Part shown: one piece after another, positions 15,222 to 23,835 of the stretch
Position numbering within the stretch: the stretch's first letter is position 1
Layout: each line of letters starts with the position of its first letter
Assembly: GCA_964461835.1 (NCBI GenBank)
Contig: CAYWVO010000043.1
Coordinates: 1-26,919, forward strand
Reading direction: 5' to 3'
Length of the DNA stretch: 26,919 nt
DNA from: CAYWVO01 sp964461835
Lineage (GTDB): Bacteria > Zixibacteria > MSB-5A5 > WJJR01 > JAJRUJ01
The notes under the pieces: generated by a model
The model's input: only the letters and a program-made list of their open reading frames with translations
The model's database searches: none
What the model was told of the DNA's origin: nothing
Made by a program: the position numbers and the translations under genes

Positions 15222-16499
15222 TTATTGACCATTGTGGTCTGCATACGCACTGATTGCCAGAGTCACATTATGCCCGCCGAAACCGAACGAATTCGAGAGC
15301 GCCTCCGTCACAGAAACCTTACGCGCTTCATTGGGAATGTAATCCAAATCACATTCCCGGTCCGGCGTTTCCAGATTGATTGTCGGATGGGCTGTCCCGG
15401 TGAGGATGGTTTTAATCGTTGCCATTAATTCCAATGATCCGGCTGCCCCCAGCAGGTGTCCAGTCATCGATTTGGTGGCATTGATGGGGATTGCGTCGGC
15501 GTGTTTGCCGAATACGGCCCGGATCGCTTTGGTCTCAGCGATATCGCCCAACCCGGTTGATGTTCCGTGGCTGTTGATGAAATTGACTGATTCCGGAGCC
15601 CACGCGGCGTCCGCCAGAGCGGCAGCCATGGCGCGCGCCGCCCCGTTGCCGTCCGGAGCGGGAGCGGTCATGTGATAAGCGTCCCCGGACAACCCCACGC
15701 CGCGGACTTCAGCCACAATCTTCGCGTCCCGCCGCACGGCATGTTCCAGGTCTTCCAGTACCAGAATGCACGCACCCTCGCCCATGACGAAACCATCCCG
15801 ATCGGCATCAAACGGTCGCGATGCCTTTTCGGGTGCATCATTGCGAGCCGAAATCGCCTTGTTGGCACAGAAACCGGCCAGCGATGCCGGGGTAATGGTC
15901 GCCTCGGCGCCGCCGGTGACAATGACGTCCGCCTCGCCGCGTTCGATGATTCGGAACGAATCGGCGATAGCATGGGCGCTGGTGGCACAGGCCGAAACCG
16001 TTGCATAGTTCGGGCCGCCAAATCCATATCGCATCGAGATTAGTCCCGACGACATGTCGATGATCATCAGCGGGATAAAAAACGGACTGACCCGCCCGGG
16101 GCCCCGATTCAGCAAACGTTCGTATTGTTCTTCAAACGTTTCAATTCCGCCGATGCCTGATCCCACGATGACCCCAACCCGATTTTTATCGACCGAATTG
16201 GAGAGCGCAGCCTGATTGATCGCCTCCGTCGCCGCGACCAGCGCGTACATATTGCACGTGTCCAGGCGCCGCATTTCCTTGCGATCGAAATAGCTGGTCA
16301 AATCCAGATCTTTGACTTCACACGCAATCCGGGTTTCGAAGTCCTTGGCATCGAACCGGGTGATCGGACCGGCGCCGGAGCGCCCGGCACACAGCGCATC
16401 CCAGGTCTCGTCGACAGAATGACCGAGTGGGGTCACCGCCCCCATCCCGGTCACCACTACACGTCGCCGTTCTCTCGCTTCACGCGTAAACTGCACCAT
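15222..16499 (-). CDS. fabF: 3-oxoacyl-ACP synthase II
   Basis: Condenses malonyl-ACP with acyl-ACP in fatty acid elongation (cytoplasm). The 425-residue protein has the Cys-His-His triad C171 (SACATSAHAI), H311 (NSHGTSTGLGD) and H348 (KSMTGHLLGAAGS), and the N-terminal VVVTGMGAVTPLG of the KAS II family. It follows acpP by 20 bases, the classical acpP-fabF arrangement. The 12 residues before the usual start motif are a slightly long N-terminus, but ATG 16499 is the first in frame. Confidence 0.96.
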   Translation of the reverse strand: MVQFTREARERRRVVVTGMGAVTPLGHSVDETWDALCAGRSGAGPITRFDAKDFETRIACEVKDLDLTSYFDRKEMRRLDTCNMYALVAATEAINQAALSNSVDKNRVGVIVGSGIGGIETFEEQYERLLNRGPGRVSPFFIPLMIIDMSSGLISMRYGFGGPNYATVSACATSAHAIADSFRIIERGEADVIVTGGAEATITPASLAGFCANKAISARNDAPEKASRPFDADRDGFVMGEGACILVLEDLEHAVRRDAKIVAEVRGVGLSGDAYHMTAPAPDGNGAARAMAAALADAAWAPESVNFINSHGTSTGLGDIAETKAIRAVFGKHADAIPINATKSMTGHLLGAAGSLELMATIKTILTGTAHPTINLETPDRECDLDYIPNEARKVSVTEALSNSFGFGGHNVTLAISAYADHNGQ

Positions 16500-16519
16500 G
16501 ACACATCACAGTCTTTGTG

Positions 16520-16759
16520 TTAGGCTTCCTGTTTGGCTTCCTCGATATGCTTAATTGCGTCGCCAACCGTTCGGATCTTTTCCGCGACCTCATCGGGAAT
16601 TTCCAGGTCGAACTCTTCTTCCAACGCCATGACCAACTCCACGGTATCCAGCGAATCCGCCCGCAGATCATCGATAAACGACGCCGAATCGGTGACCTGG
16701 TCGGCGCTCACGCCCAACTGTTCGACCACAATTTCTTTGACGCGATCAGCAACTGCCAT
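16520..16759 (-). CDS. acpP: Acyl carrier protein
   Basis: Carries the growing acyl chain on a 4'-phosphopantetheine arm. This 79-residue acidic protein has the attachment serine S36 in DDLRADSLDTVEL, the same position as in E. coli. ATG 16759 follows GGAGGAG; the longer frame starting at 16801 adds an unlikely leader and is rejected. The 103-base gap upstream (to fabG) contains TTGCAG-N17-TACAGA, a possible extra promoter that would fit the high demand for ACP, though this is only a consensus guess. Confidence 0.97.
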   Translation of the reverse strand: MAVADRVKEIVVEQLGVSADQVTDSASFIDDLRADSLDTVELVMALEEEFDLEIPDEVAEKIRTVGDAIKHIEEAKQEA

Positions 16760-16862
16760 CCTGCTCCTCCAACATGTTATTCGTGCTCTGTACCCCCCCA
16801 TTGGAACCTCTGCAAAAAAAGGCGAAAGTTCCTCCTGGGCAACACGTTTTGTTTGCCGTCAA

Positions 16863-17615
16863 TTATCCCATGATCATGCCGCCATCCACCCGTAACACCT
16901 GGCCGGTCACATATCCTGCATCCTCAGACGCAAGAAAGCGCGCGGCGTTGGCGATGTCCGCCGGTTGTCCCAGCCGCCCCAGGGGAATAGTACGCTTGAA
17001 TTCTTCGACCGTGGATTCCGGCAGGTTCCTGGTCATGGCAGTGTCGATAAATCCTGGCGCGATCGCGTTGACCGTCACATTGCGGGACGCCACCTCACGG
17101 GCAGCCGACATGGTCAAGCCGATCAGTCCCGCCTTTGACGCTGCATAATTTGCCTGACCGGCATTACCCATGATTCCGACCACCGAGGAAATATTGATAA
17201 TGCGCCCCCACCGCTTTTTCAGCATGGGGCGCAGACACAACTTGGTCAGCATAAACGCGGCCTTTAAATTCACCGTCAGGACCAGGTCCCAATCTTGTTC
17301 AGACAGGCGCATCAACAACGAATCACGCGTGATCCCGGCATTATTGATCAGGATATCGGGGGTCTGATTGCCATTCTCGAGGGATTTCAAAGCCGCTTCC
17401 ACTGCTGCGACATCAGTGATATCGACCTTGCTCCCGGTTGCTGCAATTTGCTGTTCCGTAAAATCCGCCAGGGTTCGCTCGAGTGCTTGTTCGTTGATAT
17501 CCCAGAGAACTAATTGATGTCCGGCCCGGCCGAGAACGGCGGCAATTTCGCGTCCGATTCCATCCGCACCGCCGGTCACCAAGGCCACGCGCGGGTCGTT
17601 TTCATCTGCCATCAT
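16863..17615 (-). CDS. fabG: 3-oxoacyl-ACP reductase
   Basis: NADPH-dependent reduction of 3-oxoacyl-ACP to 3-hydroxyacyl-ACP. A 250-residue SDR with TGGADGIG (14-21), NNAG (91-94), the catalytic serine in NISSVVGIMG and Y157-x3-K161 (NYAASKAG). The C-terminal YVTGQVLRVDGGMIMG is standard for FabG. The Y-x3-K spacing separates it from the enoyl-reductase-like SDR at 5230. Two ATG codons are adjacent (17615 and 17612); either may be used, and the ribosome site is weak, so coupling to fabD (28 bases upstream) is likely. Confidence 0.95.
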   Translation of the reverse strand: MMADENDPRVALVTGGADGIGREIAAVLGRAGHQLVLWDINEQALERTLADFTEQQIAATGSKVDITDVAAVEAALKSLENGNQTPDILINNAGITRDSLLMRLSEQDWDLVLTVNLKAAFMLTKLCLRPMLKKRWGRIINISSVVGIMGNAGQANYAASKAGLIGLTMSAAREVASRNVTVNAIAPGFIDTAMTRNLPESTVEEFKRTIPLGRLGQPADIANAARFLASEDAGYVTGQVLRVDGGMIMG

Positions 17616-17643
17616 GCACGTCCAGTGCTAGCTGCACCAACTC

Positions 17644-18582
17644 CTACGATACTGTTTGTTGGAGTACCGCCGGCAATGTTTCCAGGGATTCGAGCGTGCC
17701 AAAACTCTCGCTGGTGACTCCCTTAAGCGATTTCCTTATTAAACCGCTAAGGACGTTTCTGGGACCCAATTCGAGAAATGTGTCAACCCCCGCCTCCGCC
17801 AGCACCTGCAAACTGGGGTACCAGAGAACCGGAGACGTAATCTGTTCCACAAGTAGTTCCTTCAACGTTGCCGGCTCAGCACAGATCTCTGCACTCACAT
17901 TCGGCACCACCGGGACTTGTGGGTCGTTAAACGACAGCGTGTCTAACACCCGCTGGAAATGATCCGGCTCCGGGTTCATCAGGGGGGAATGGAACGCCCC
18001 GCCAACCGGTAATGGGAGGACACGTCGCGCGCCGCGCGATTTCAACTCGGCGGACGCTGATTGAATTGCCTCAATCTCTCCGGAGATCACAATTTGGGTC
18101 GGGGAATTATGGTTCGCCGGTTGCACAACCCCAGGAGCCGCGGTGCATACCTCACGAACAGTGCTGAAATCCAGGCCGATGACTGCGGCCATGGTCCCGG
18201 GATTTGCCTCGCAGGCCTGCTGCATAAATTCAGCGCGCTTACCGACGGCCGTTAACGCATCTTCAAAGGAAAGGACACCCGCGGCATACAATGCCGAGAA
18301 TTCTCCCAGCGAGTGACCGGCGACAAAATCCGGCGCAAATCCCCGCCGCACCGCTTCGTCGTGAACAATAGTCGAGTGGATAAAAATAGCCGGCTGCGTA
18401 AAGTGGGTTTGTACCAGTGTCTCTTCCGGACCCGAAAAGCTGGCTTCCGCGATATTAATCCCCAGTATCTCGTGCGCTTGCGCGTAGCGTTCGCGCACCC
18501 ATTGCAGGCTGTCATGAAAATCCCGGGCCATTCCCACATACTGCGAACCCTGTCCGGGAAACACCGCTGCACTTTTACCCAT
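17644..18582 (-). CDS. fabD: Malonyl-CoA:ACP transacylase
   Basis: Transfers malonyl groups from CoA to ACP to supply the elongation cycle. The 312-residue protein has the nucleophile S91 in GHSLGEFSAL, the active-site histidine H198 in GGAFHSPLM, and the N-terminal FPGQGSQYVGM. It is placed between fabH and fabG as in many bacteria. ATG 18582 follows GGAGGGAG. Confidence 0.96.
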   Translation of the reverse strand: MGKSAAVFPGQGSQYVGMARDFHDSLQWVRERYAQAHEILGINIAEASFSGPEETLVQTHFTQPAIFIHSTIVHDEAVRRGFAPDFVAGHSLGEFSALYAAGVLSFEDALTAVGKRAEFMQQACEANPGTMAAVIGLDFSTVREVCTAAPGVVQPANHNSPTQIVISGEIEAIQSASAELKSRGARRVLPLPVGGAFHSPLMNPEPDHFQRVLDTLSFNDPQVPVVPNVSAEICAEPATLKELLVEQITSPVLWYPSLQVLAEAGVDTFLELGPRNVLSGLIRKSLKGVTSESFGTLESLETLPAVLQQTVS

Positions 18583-18614
18583 ATATTCGCTCCCTCCTCG
18601 AGAAATCGGAGTAA

Positions 18615-19607
18615 TTAAAACCGGACAACGGCGGCACCCCAGGCAAAGCCGCCGCCGAACGCAGTCATCAGCACGGTCGTTCCCGGGCCAACTTTACCGG
18701 TCTGGATTGCTTCAGTCAACGCAATTGGAACCGACGCGGAGGAGGTATTGCCATACCGTTCAATATTGATGAACACTCTCTCTCGCGAGGCACCGAGTTT
18801 CTTGACCAGTGCATCAATAATCCGGACGTTTGCTTGATGCGGAATGATCAGATCAATATCGTCAACGGTCAAGCCGGCATTGACAATCACCCGTGTGCAA
18901 GAATCAGCCATTTCCCGCACCGCGTGTTTGAAGACTTCTCGCCCATCCATTTGAATATGATGCTGATTGAGATGGTAATTTTCCGGGGTCAGGGGATTTT
19001 TCGAGCCGCCGATAGGCGAATTCAGCAAAGTGGCGAGCCGTCCGTCACCGGAGATATGCGTCGCCAGGATACCCGCGCCATTGCTGGTTTCATCGGCAGA
19101 GGAAACGACCGCGCACCCGCAACCGTCGCCAAACAATACGCACGTGTTCCGATCTTTGTAATTGGTAAAGGATGAGAGCGCCTCAGCGCCGGCGACTAAA
19201 ATGTTCTGGTACGTGCCCGATTCAACGAGCGCTTTGCCCAACGACAGACCATAAATAAAGCCGGCACACGCCGCCGCGAGATCCATCACTGCTATTTTGG
19301 GCGCTCCCAACTTCTCCTGGACAATGCAGGCCGTCGAGGGGAGGCGGTAATCCGGGGTTACCGTTCCGATGAGAATCATATTGATCTCATCAATCGACTT
19401 GCCCGCTGCCGCCAAAGCCTCCCGGGCGGCGTTGACGATAAAATCGGAGGTCGCCTCACCATTGGTCCGAATCCGGCGTTCTTTGATCCCGGTCCGGGTG
19501 GTAATCCACTCGTCCGAGGTGTCCACAATTCGCTCAAGATCAGCGTTGGTCAGGACTTTCTCCGGAGTATACTTCCCGGTTCCAGCAATTATTGCGTGAT
19601 TGCTCAT
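18615..19607 (-). CDS. fabH: 3-oxoacyl-ACP synthase III
   Basis: Starts fatty acid synthesis by condensing an acyl-CoA (acetyl or branched) with malonyl-ACP. The 330-residue protein has the triad C114 (LAAACAGFIYGL), H257 (IPHQANVRI) and N287 (ERYGNTSSAS), and ends in FGGGFAWGAAVVRF. Its ATG overlaps the plsX stop by four bases (ATGA), so the two are translationally coupled. The primer specificity cannot be told from the sequence. Confidence 0.97.
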   Translation of the reverse strand: MSNHAIIAGTGKYTPEKVLTNADLERIVDTSDEWITTRTGIKERRIRTNGEATSDFIVNAAREALAAAGKSIDEINMILIGTVTPDYRLPSTACIVQEKLGAPKIAVMDLAAACAGFIYGLSLGKALVESGTYQNILVAGAEALSSFTNYKDRNTCVLFGDGCGCAVVSSADETSNGAGILATHISGDGRLATLLNSPIGGSKNPLTPENYHLNQHHIQMDGREVFKHAVREMADSCTRVIVNAGLTVDDIDLIIPHQANVRIIDALVKKLGASRERVFINIERYGNTSSASVPIALTEAIQTGKVGPGTTVLMTAFGGGFAWGAAVVRF

Positions 19608-20644
19608 GAGTGCACCGCCGTTACGGTTGCGCCGTTCATCAACGCCGTACTAATATGCGAATTGACCTCTGAATCAATCATGTTTTTGGCCAGATGAATA
19701 GCACTATGAATGGCGCGGGCGGAGGAACGGCCGTGGCAAACAATGCAATTCCCGTCCACACCCAAAAACGGCGCGCCGCCCACTTCTGCGTAGTCAAACT
19801 GGCCACGCAGGCGGCGGAGAAACGGTCCCATCAGAAACGCTCCCATCTGGGAGAATTTATTGGCCCGGATTTGCCGCTTAAAAGCATTAGTCACAAAGGT
19901 CTTCACCGATTCGGCGAACTTAAGCATAATATTGCCGACAAATCCATCACAGACAATCACATCCGCGCGGCCACGCAGGATATCCCGGCCCTCAATATTG
20001 CCAACGAAATTCAACGATGAGCGATCAAGCAGTTCGTAGGTCTCCAGGATCAACTCGTTCCCTTTCGACCGCTCTTCGCCAATCGACAACAGCGCCACCC
20101 GGGGCATCGTATTCCCAGTCACTTTTGTGGAGTATAGCGACCCCATGATCGCAAATTCATACAGATTGCGCGCTTTGCAGGTGGGGTTGGCACCCACATC
20201 AAGGATTAGTGTCTTGCCACTTTCGGTGGGAAAGGACGTCGCAATTGCCGGTCGGGAAACATTCTGTAACCGCCCAAGCGTTAATAACGCTGCTGCGACA
20301 AACGCGCCCGTATGGCCGGGGGAGATCGTCGCCTGGACGACGCCTTCTTTCTGGAGGCGAACCGCCACTGCTACTGACGAGTTCTTCTTCTTTACCCCGT
20401 GTGTCGCCGGATGATGCATAGTTACGACATCCGCGGCGTGCACAACTTCGACCTTATCAAGGGGATCCCGCTTCGACGTTCGCTCGCTCAGTTCCTCACC
20501 GATGGTCGCCTCGTCCCCAACCAGAACGACGCGGACCGGGTCGACGACTTCATGGAAGTAGTCCAGAACGCCCTGAACGCACACCCCGACGCCTTCATCG
20601 CCGCCCATTGCGTCAACGGCCACCGCTGGTCGTTGGTCAGACAT
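19604..20644 (-). CDS. plsX: Phosphate acyltransferase PlsX
   Basis: Makes acyl-phosphate from acyl-ACP, the donor for PlsY in phospholipid synthesis. The 346-residue protein has the family start VAVDAMGGDEG, the stretch VVTMHHPATHGVKKK, ILDVGANPTCKA and the C-terminal EVGGAPFLGVDGNCIVCHGRSS. It lies between rpmF and fabH, the standard position. The four-base overlap with fabH suggests matched synthesis of the two proteins. Confidence 0.96.
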   Translation of the reverse strand: MSDQRPAVAVDAMGGDEGVGVCVQGVLDYFHEVVDPVRVVLVGDEATIGEELSERTSKRDPLDKVEVVHAADVVTMHHPATHGVKKKNSSVAVAVRLQKEGVVQATISPGHTGAFVAAALLTLGRLQNVSRPAIATSFPTESGKTLILDVGANPTCKARNLYEFAIMGSLYSTKVTGNTMPRVALLSIGEERSKGNELILETYELLDRSSLNFVGNIEGRDILRGRADVIVCDGFVGNIMLKFAESVKTFVTNAFKRQIRANKFSQMGAFLMGPFLRRLRGQFDYAEVGGAPFLGVDGNCIVCHGRSSARAIHSAIHLAKNMIDSEVNSHISTALMNGATVTAVHS

Positions 20645-20674
20645 GATTCATACCCATCTTAGCCCTGGTTGATA

Positions 20675-20857
20675 TTAATCGGAACTGGGTGTGATAATTT
20701 CTTTCCCGGCGTAGTAGCCGCACTCCGGGCAGATATGATGGGGCAGATGCAGGGAGTGGCAATTACTGCACTCGGTCAAATTGGGTGCGGCAAGCTTGTA
20801 ATGTGTACGGCGCTTGCGGCCCCGCGTCTTGGAATTGCGTCGTTTCGGAAGTGGCAT
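20675..20857 (-). CDS. rpmF: 50S ribosomal protein L32
   Basis: A 60-residue component of the large ribosomal subunit. The N-terminus MPLPKRRNSKTRGRKRR is typical, and four cysteines (C-x2-C, then C-x2-C in HICPECGYY) form a zinc-binding pair, so this is the zinc-containing form. ATG 20857 follows AAGAGG; the GTG three bases upstream is not needed. The yceD-rpmF-plsX order is conserved across many phyla. Confidence 0.96.
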   Translation of the reverse strand: MPLPKRRNSKTRGRKRRTHYKLAAPNLTECSNCHSLHLPHHICPECGYYAGKEIITPSSD

Positions 20858-20879
20858 CACTTACCTCTTCAATTCACAG

Positions 20880-21422
20880 TCATGACGATGTTGTGTCATC
20901 ATTCTTTGATTTCCGGGCCAACTCCTGGAGTGCCGCCCACCGCGGATCGATCGATTCCTGCCGGCAATCACAGTCACCCTCATTAAGATTTGTTCCGCAC
21001 TGGGGGCACAAGCCCCGACAATCCGGCGTACATCGCGGATTAGTGGGCAGCGCGACCAGGATCGTCTCACGGACCCGGTCACCGATTTCCAACTCCGATG
21101 TTCCGGCGGGGATATGCCAAAAATCCTCTGAATCGTCCCCTTCGCTATCCTCCATCTGCTCGGGAAGCTCCTGCACCGCCCAGGCGATATGCTCCTCAAC
21201 CGGCACGGTAAAGGAGGCCAGGCACCGGACACACTCCGACCGTGCCTGGGTGGTTACCCACCCACGAATAATATACTGTTGTTCGACATGCATAACCACC
21301 AATTGTGCATGAATTTTCTCATCAAAGGTAAAATCAGGGTGCGAGAGGTCAATTTCTTCTGGATTGACCGCTGTACTCCACTCCGTTTCACCCTCCTGTA
21401 ACAATTCCAAATCTATCACCAT
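20880..21422 (-). CDS. yceD: YceD/DUF177 family protein
   Basis: A 180-residue cytoplasmic protein of the DUF177 family, linked in other bacteria and plants to 23S rRNA accumulation. The family features are ARSECVRCLASF in the middle and a cysteine-rich C-terminal part, CRGLCPQCGTNLNEGDCDC, which probably binds metal. It is first in the rpmF-plsX-fab cluster. The predicted promoter places transcription start only a few bases before ATG 21422, and no ribosome site is seen, so the mRNA may be leaderless. Confidence 0.92.
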   Translation of the reverse strand: MVIDLELLQEGETEWSTAVNPEEIDLSHPDFTFDEKIHAQLVVMHVEQQYIIRGWVTTQARSECVRCLASFTVPVEEHIAWAVQELPEQMEDSEGDDSEDFWHIPAGTSELEIGDRVRETILVALPTNPRCTPDCRGLCPQCGTNLNEGDCDCRQESIDPRWAALQELARKSKNDDTTSS

Positions 21423-21431
21423 AAGCCAGTT

Positions 21432-21459
21432 ATGGTACAGCTTTAGTCCGGTTTGTCAA
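21432..21459 (-). promoter_or_regulatory. Predicted promoter of the yceD-rpmF-plsX-fab operon
   Basis: Minus-strand TTGACA (21459-21454) and TACCAT (21437-21432) are 16 bases apart. The -35 is a perfect consensus. The -10 ends ten bases before the yceD ATG, implying a leader of only about three bases. Confidence 0.5.
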
Positions 21460-21586
21460 GTTCAATCTGTCAGGATGCGTACCCTGCTCAACCGCATTTA
21501 TACGTGGCAGTTGGTGGACGGTTTGCCGGAAAGACCAGCGATTTCCCCGCTGAGAGCAAAAGATGTCGGAGAATACATTCCTGCTT

Positions 21587-21614
21587 TTGCTGAGTCGTGG
21601 TTGCGGAGTATATT
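21587..21614 (+). promoter_or_regulatory. Predicted promoter of dnaB-mlaE-mlaF
   Basis: TTGCTG at 21587-21592 and TATATT at 21609-21614 are separated by 16 bases. Transcription would start near 21621, just before or within the GGAGGAGG ribosome site of dnaB. The remaining divergent region 21460-21586 shows no gene. Confidence 0.4.
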
Positions 21615-21631
21615 AGTTGAAGGAGGAGGAC

Positions 21632-23056
21632 ATGGCAGACACCCGATCACTGCAGGGACGCGTGCCGCCCCAGGCGGTTGAACTTGAGCAGGCGGTGCTG
21701 GGGGCATTGCTGATACACCCAGAGAGCTTGGATTTGGTTGTCAACAAACTGAGGCCGAAAGACTTCTATAAACGTGCGCACCAGCTGATTTACGAAGCAA
21801 TTATCGACTTGTACAAAAAAGCTGATCCGATTGATCTTTTGACTGTCTCTGAGCAACTGCTGAAAATGGGTCAATTGGAAAATGTCGGCGGTAGAGTAAA
21901 GGTGGTCGAACTCAGTGAGCAGGTAGCCACTGCGGCCAATTGCGAATACCACGCACAGATTGTGCGCGAAAAGGCGATCCTCCGCCGGCTGATCGACGCA
22001 GCTGAGAATGTCCTGAAAGAGAGTTATGATGTTGCGGCCGAACCGCACGAGATGTTGGATCGCACCGAACAGGCAATTTTTGAGATTTCGGAATTTCATG
22101 ACCGCCGGGATATTGAACAGCTAAAAGATCTGCTCCCCGGTACCTTTGATATCATTGAGGAGCTGCAAAAGGCGGGCGGCCGGTTCCGCGGCATTCCCAC
22201 CGGTTTTACGGAGTTAGACGACAAGCTTTCCGGCCTGCACAACGGAGACCTGATTGTTATCGCCGGTCGACCATCAATGGGGAAAACCGCCTTCGCCCTG
22301 AATATTGCCGAACACATTGCCATTCGCGAAAAGAAACCGGCCGCGCTGTTCTCCCTGGAAATGTCGAAGGAGCAGTTGGTGTTTCGTTTGTTGTGTTCGG
22401 CTGCCCGGGTTGATTCTCATGCTCTGCGGACCGGCCGGCTCAAAAGCAGCGAATGGCCACGCCTCAGTGCTGCCTGCGGGCCGTTGGATGAGAGCGAAAT
22501 CTGGATTGATGACACACCATCAATGAGCATCCTGGAACTCCGGGGCACTGCCCGACAGTTGAAGCGCCGGAACAATATCGGCTTGGTAATTGTGGATTAC
22601 CTGCAAATGATGCAAGGACCGGCGAATGCAGAAAGCAGACAGCAGGAGATTTCCGCTATCTCGCACGGCCTCAAAGCGTTAGCCAAGGAGCTGGAAATCC
22701 CGGTCCTCGCGCTTTCCCAGCTTTCCCGAGCCCCCGAACAGCGCGGCGGTGACCGCAGGCCGCAATTGGCCGACTTGCGGGAGTCCGGGGCAATCGAACA
22801 GGATGCCGATGTGGTCATGTTTATCTACCGGCCCGAACGGTACGATATAAAGAAAGACAAGGATGGTCGGTCGGTGGAAAACATTGCCGAAGTTATTATT
22901 TCGAAACAACGCAACGGTCCGACCGGAGTCGTCCGTTTGATGTTCAACAAGGAATATGTCCGGTTTGAAAATATGGCTCCGGGCGCCATGCAGGAGCCGG
23001 TGGGACCACCAGTCGAAGAACCGTCCGAATCGGCCGGAAGCGAGACACCGTTCTAA
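21632..23056 (+). CDS. dnaB: Replicative DNA helicase DnaB
   Basis: Hexameric helicase that unwinds DNA at the replication fork. The 474-residue protein has the N-terminal domain (PPQAVELEQAVLGALLI) that contacts primase, and a RecA-like C-terminal domain with Walker A GRPSMGKTAFALN (~residues 211-223), Walker B LVIVDYLQMM and the arginine-rich DLRESGAIEQDADVV. No intein or insertion is present. ATG 21632 sits behind GGAGGAGG; the in-frame TTG at 21617 would include that site and is rejected. The stop overlaps the mlaE start by one base (TAATG). Confidence 0.97.
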   Translation: MADTRSLQGRVPPQAVELEQAVLGALLIHPESLDLVVNKLRPKDFYKRAHQLIYEAIIDLYKKADPIDLLTVSEQLLKMGQLENVGGRVKVVELSEQVATAANCEYHAQIVREKAILRRLIDAAENVLKESYDVAAEPHEMLDRTEQAIFEISEFHDRRDIEQLKDLLPGTFDIIEELQKAGGRFRGIPTGFTELDDKLSGLHNGDLIVIAGRPSMGKTAFALNIAEHIAIREKKPAALFSLEMSKEQLVFRLLCSAARVDSHALRTGRLKSSEWPRLSAACGPLDESEIWIDDTPSMSILELRGTARQLKRRNNIGLVIVDYLQMMQGPANAESRQQEISAISHGLKALAKELEIPVLALSQLSRAPEQRGGDRRPQLADLRESGAIEQDADVVMFIYRPERYDIKKDKDGRSVENIAEVIISKQRNGPTGVVRLMFNKEYVRFENMAPGAMQEPVGPPVEEPSESAGSETPF

Positions 23057-23835
23057 TGCAGCAGATCGTGTTGGTGATTGGCCGGCGGGCCCTCGACTTC
23101 GCGCAATATGTCGGGGGTCTTTCGCTTTTGGGTTTTCGGCTGGTGCTTTCCCTCCCGTCGATAATTCGCAAGATCCCCCTGATCATCGAGCAAATGTTCC
23201 ACATGGGAGTCAACTCGCTGCCGTTGATCACCCTGGTCTCCGTCTTTACCGGCAGTGTCACTTCCTGGCAAGCGGCCTACCAGTTCCAGAGCAGTTTTAT
23301 TCCCTTGCGGTATCTTGGGTTAACCGTTGGTAAATCGATCGTCATCGAGCTGGCCCCCGTGTTGACCGCCATCGTCGTCGCCGGGCGGGTCGGGGCCTCG
23401 ATCGCGGCAGAACTGGGAACTATGCGGGTGACCGAACAGATTGATGCCCTGGAAGTCATGGCAATTGATCCGGTGAAACACCTGGTCATGCCTCGCGTCG
23501 TCGCCGGGGTCATCATGCTGCCGATCCTGGTAATCTTCGCCAATCTAATTGCCATTTCGGGGGCGTTGTTTGTCGCGGTCAATCTCATCGACATGGCCCC
23601 GGAGACATTCTTGAATGGATTTAAGGCGTACTTTTATGTTTCCGATATGGTCGCCGGTCTGACCAAGGCTGCCATCTTCGGCTATATCATTGCGTTTATC
23701 GGGTGTTATGAGGGATTTCGCACGCGGGGCGGAGCAATCGGGGTGGGGCAGTCAACCACCCGCGCCGTCGTTGTTTCCGCCGTCCTTATCCTGATCGCCG
23801 ATTTCGTTGTCGCCATCGCGTTGTTCCGGGTGTAA
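23056..23835 (+). CDS. mlaE: MlaE-type permease of an MCE lipid transport system
   Basis: Inner-membrane permease of the ABC system that moves phospholipids between inner and outer membranes. The 259-residue protein is hydrophobic with about five to six membrane helices; the family core ELAPVLTAIVVAGRVGASIAAELGTM (several segments) and EQIDALEVMAIDP are clear, as is GCYEGFRTRGGAIGVGQSTTRAVV near the end. Start and stop each overlap the neighbouring gene by one base, so translation is coupled from dnaB through mlaF. The MCE substrate-binding partner MlaD is not in the window. Confidence 0.94.
   Translation: MQQIVLVIGRRALDFAQYVGGLSLLGFRLVLSLPSIIRKIPLIIEQMFHMGVNSLPLITLVSVFTGSVTSWQAAYQFQSSFIPLRYLGLTVGKSIVIELAPVLTAIVVAGRVGASIAAELGTMRVTEQIDALEVMAIDPVKHLVMPRVVAGVIMLPILVIFANLIAISGALFVAVNLIDMAPETFLNGFKAYFYVSDMVAGLTKAAIFGYIIAFIGCYEGFRTRGGAIGVGQSTTRAVVVSAVLILIADFVVAIALFRV

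Noticed and set aside
16520..16801. 93-residue version of acyl carrier protein
   Set aside because: The extra 14 residues are unlike any ACP, and GGAGGAG lies directly before ATG 16759.
20885..21020. Possible second recoded TGA near the cysteine-rich end of yceD
   Set aside because: The frame is complete with all expected cysteines and no internal TGA.
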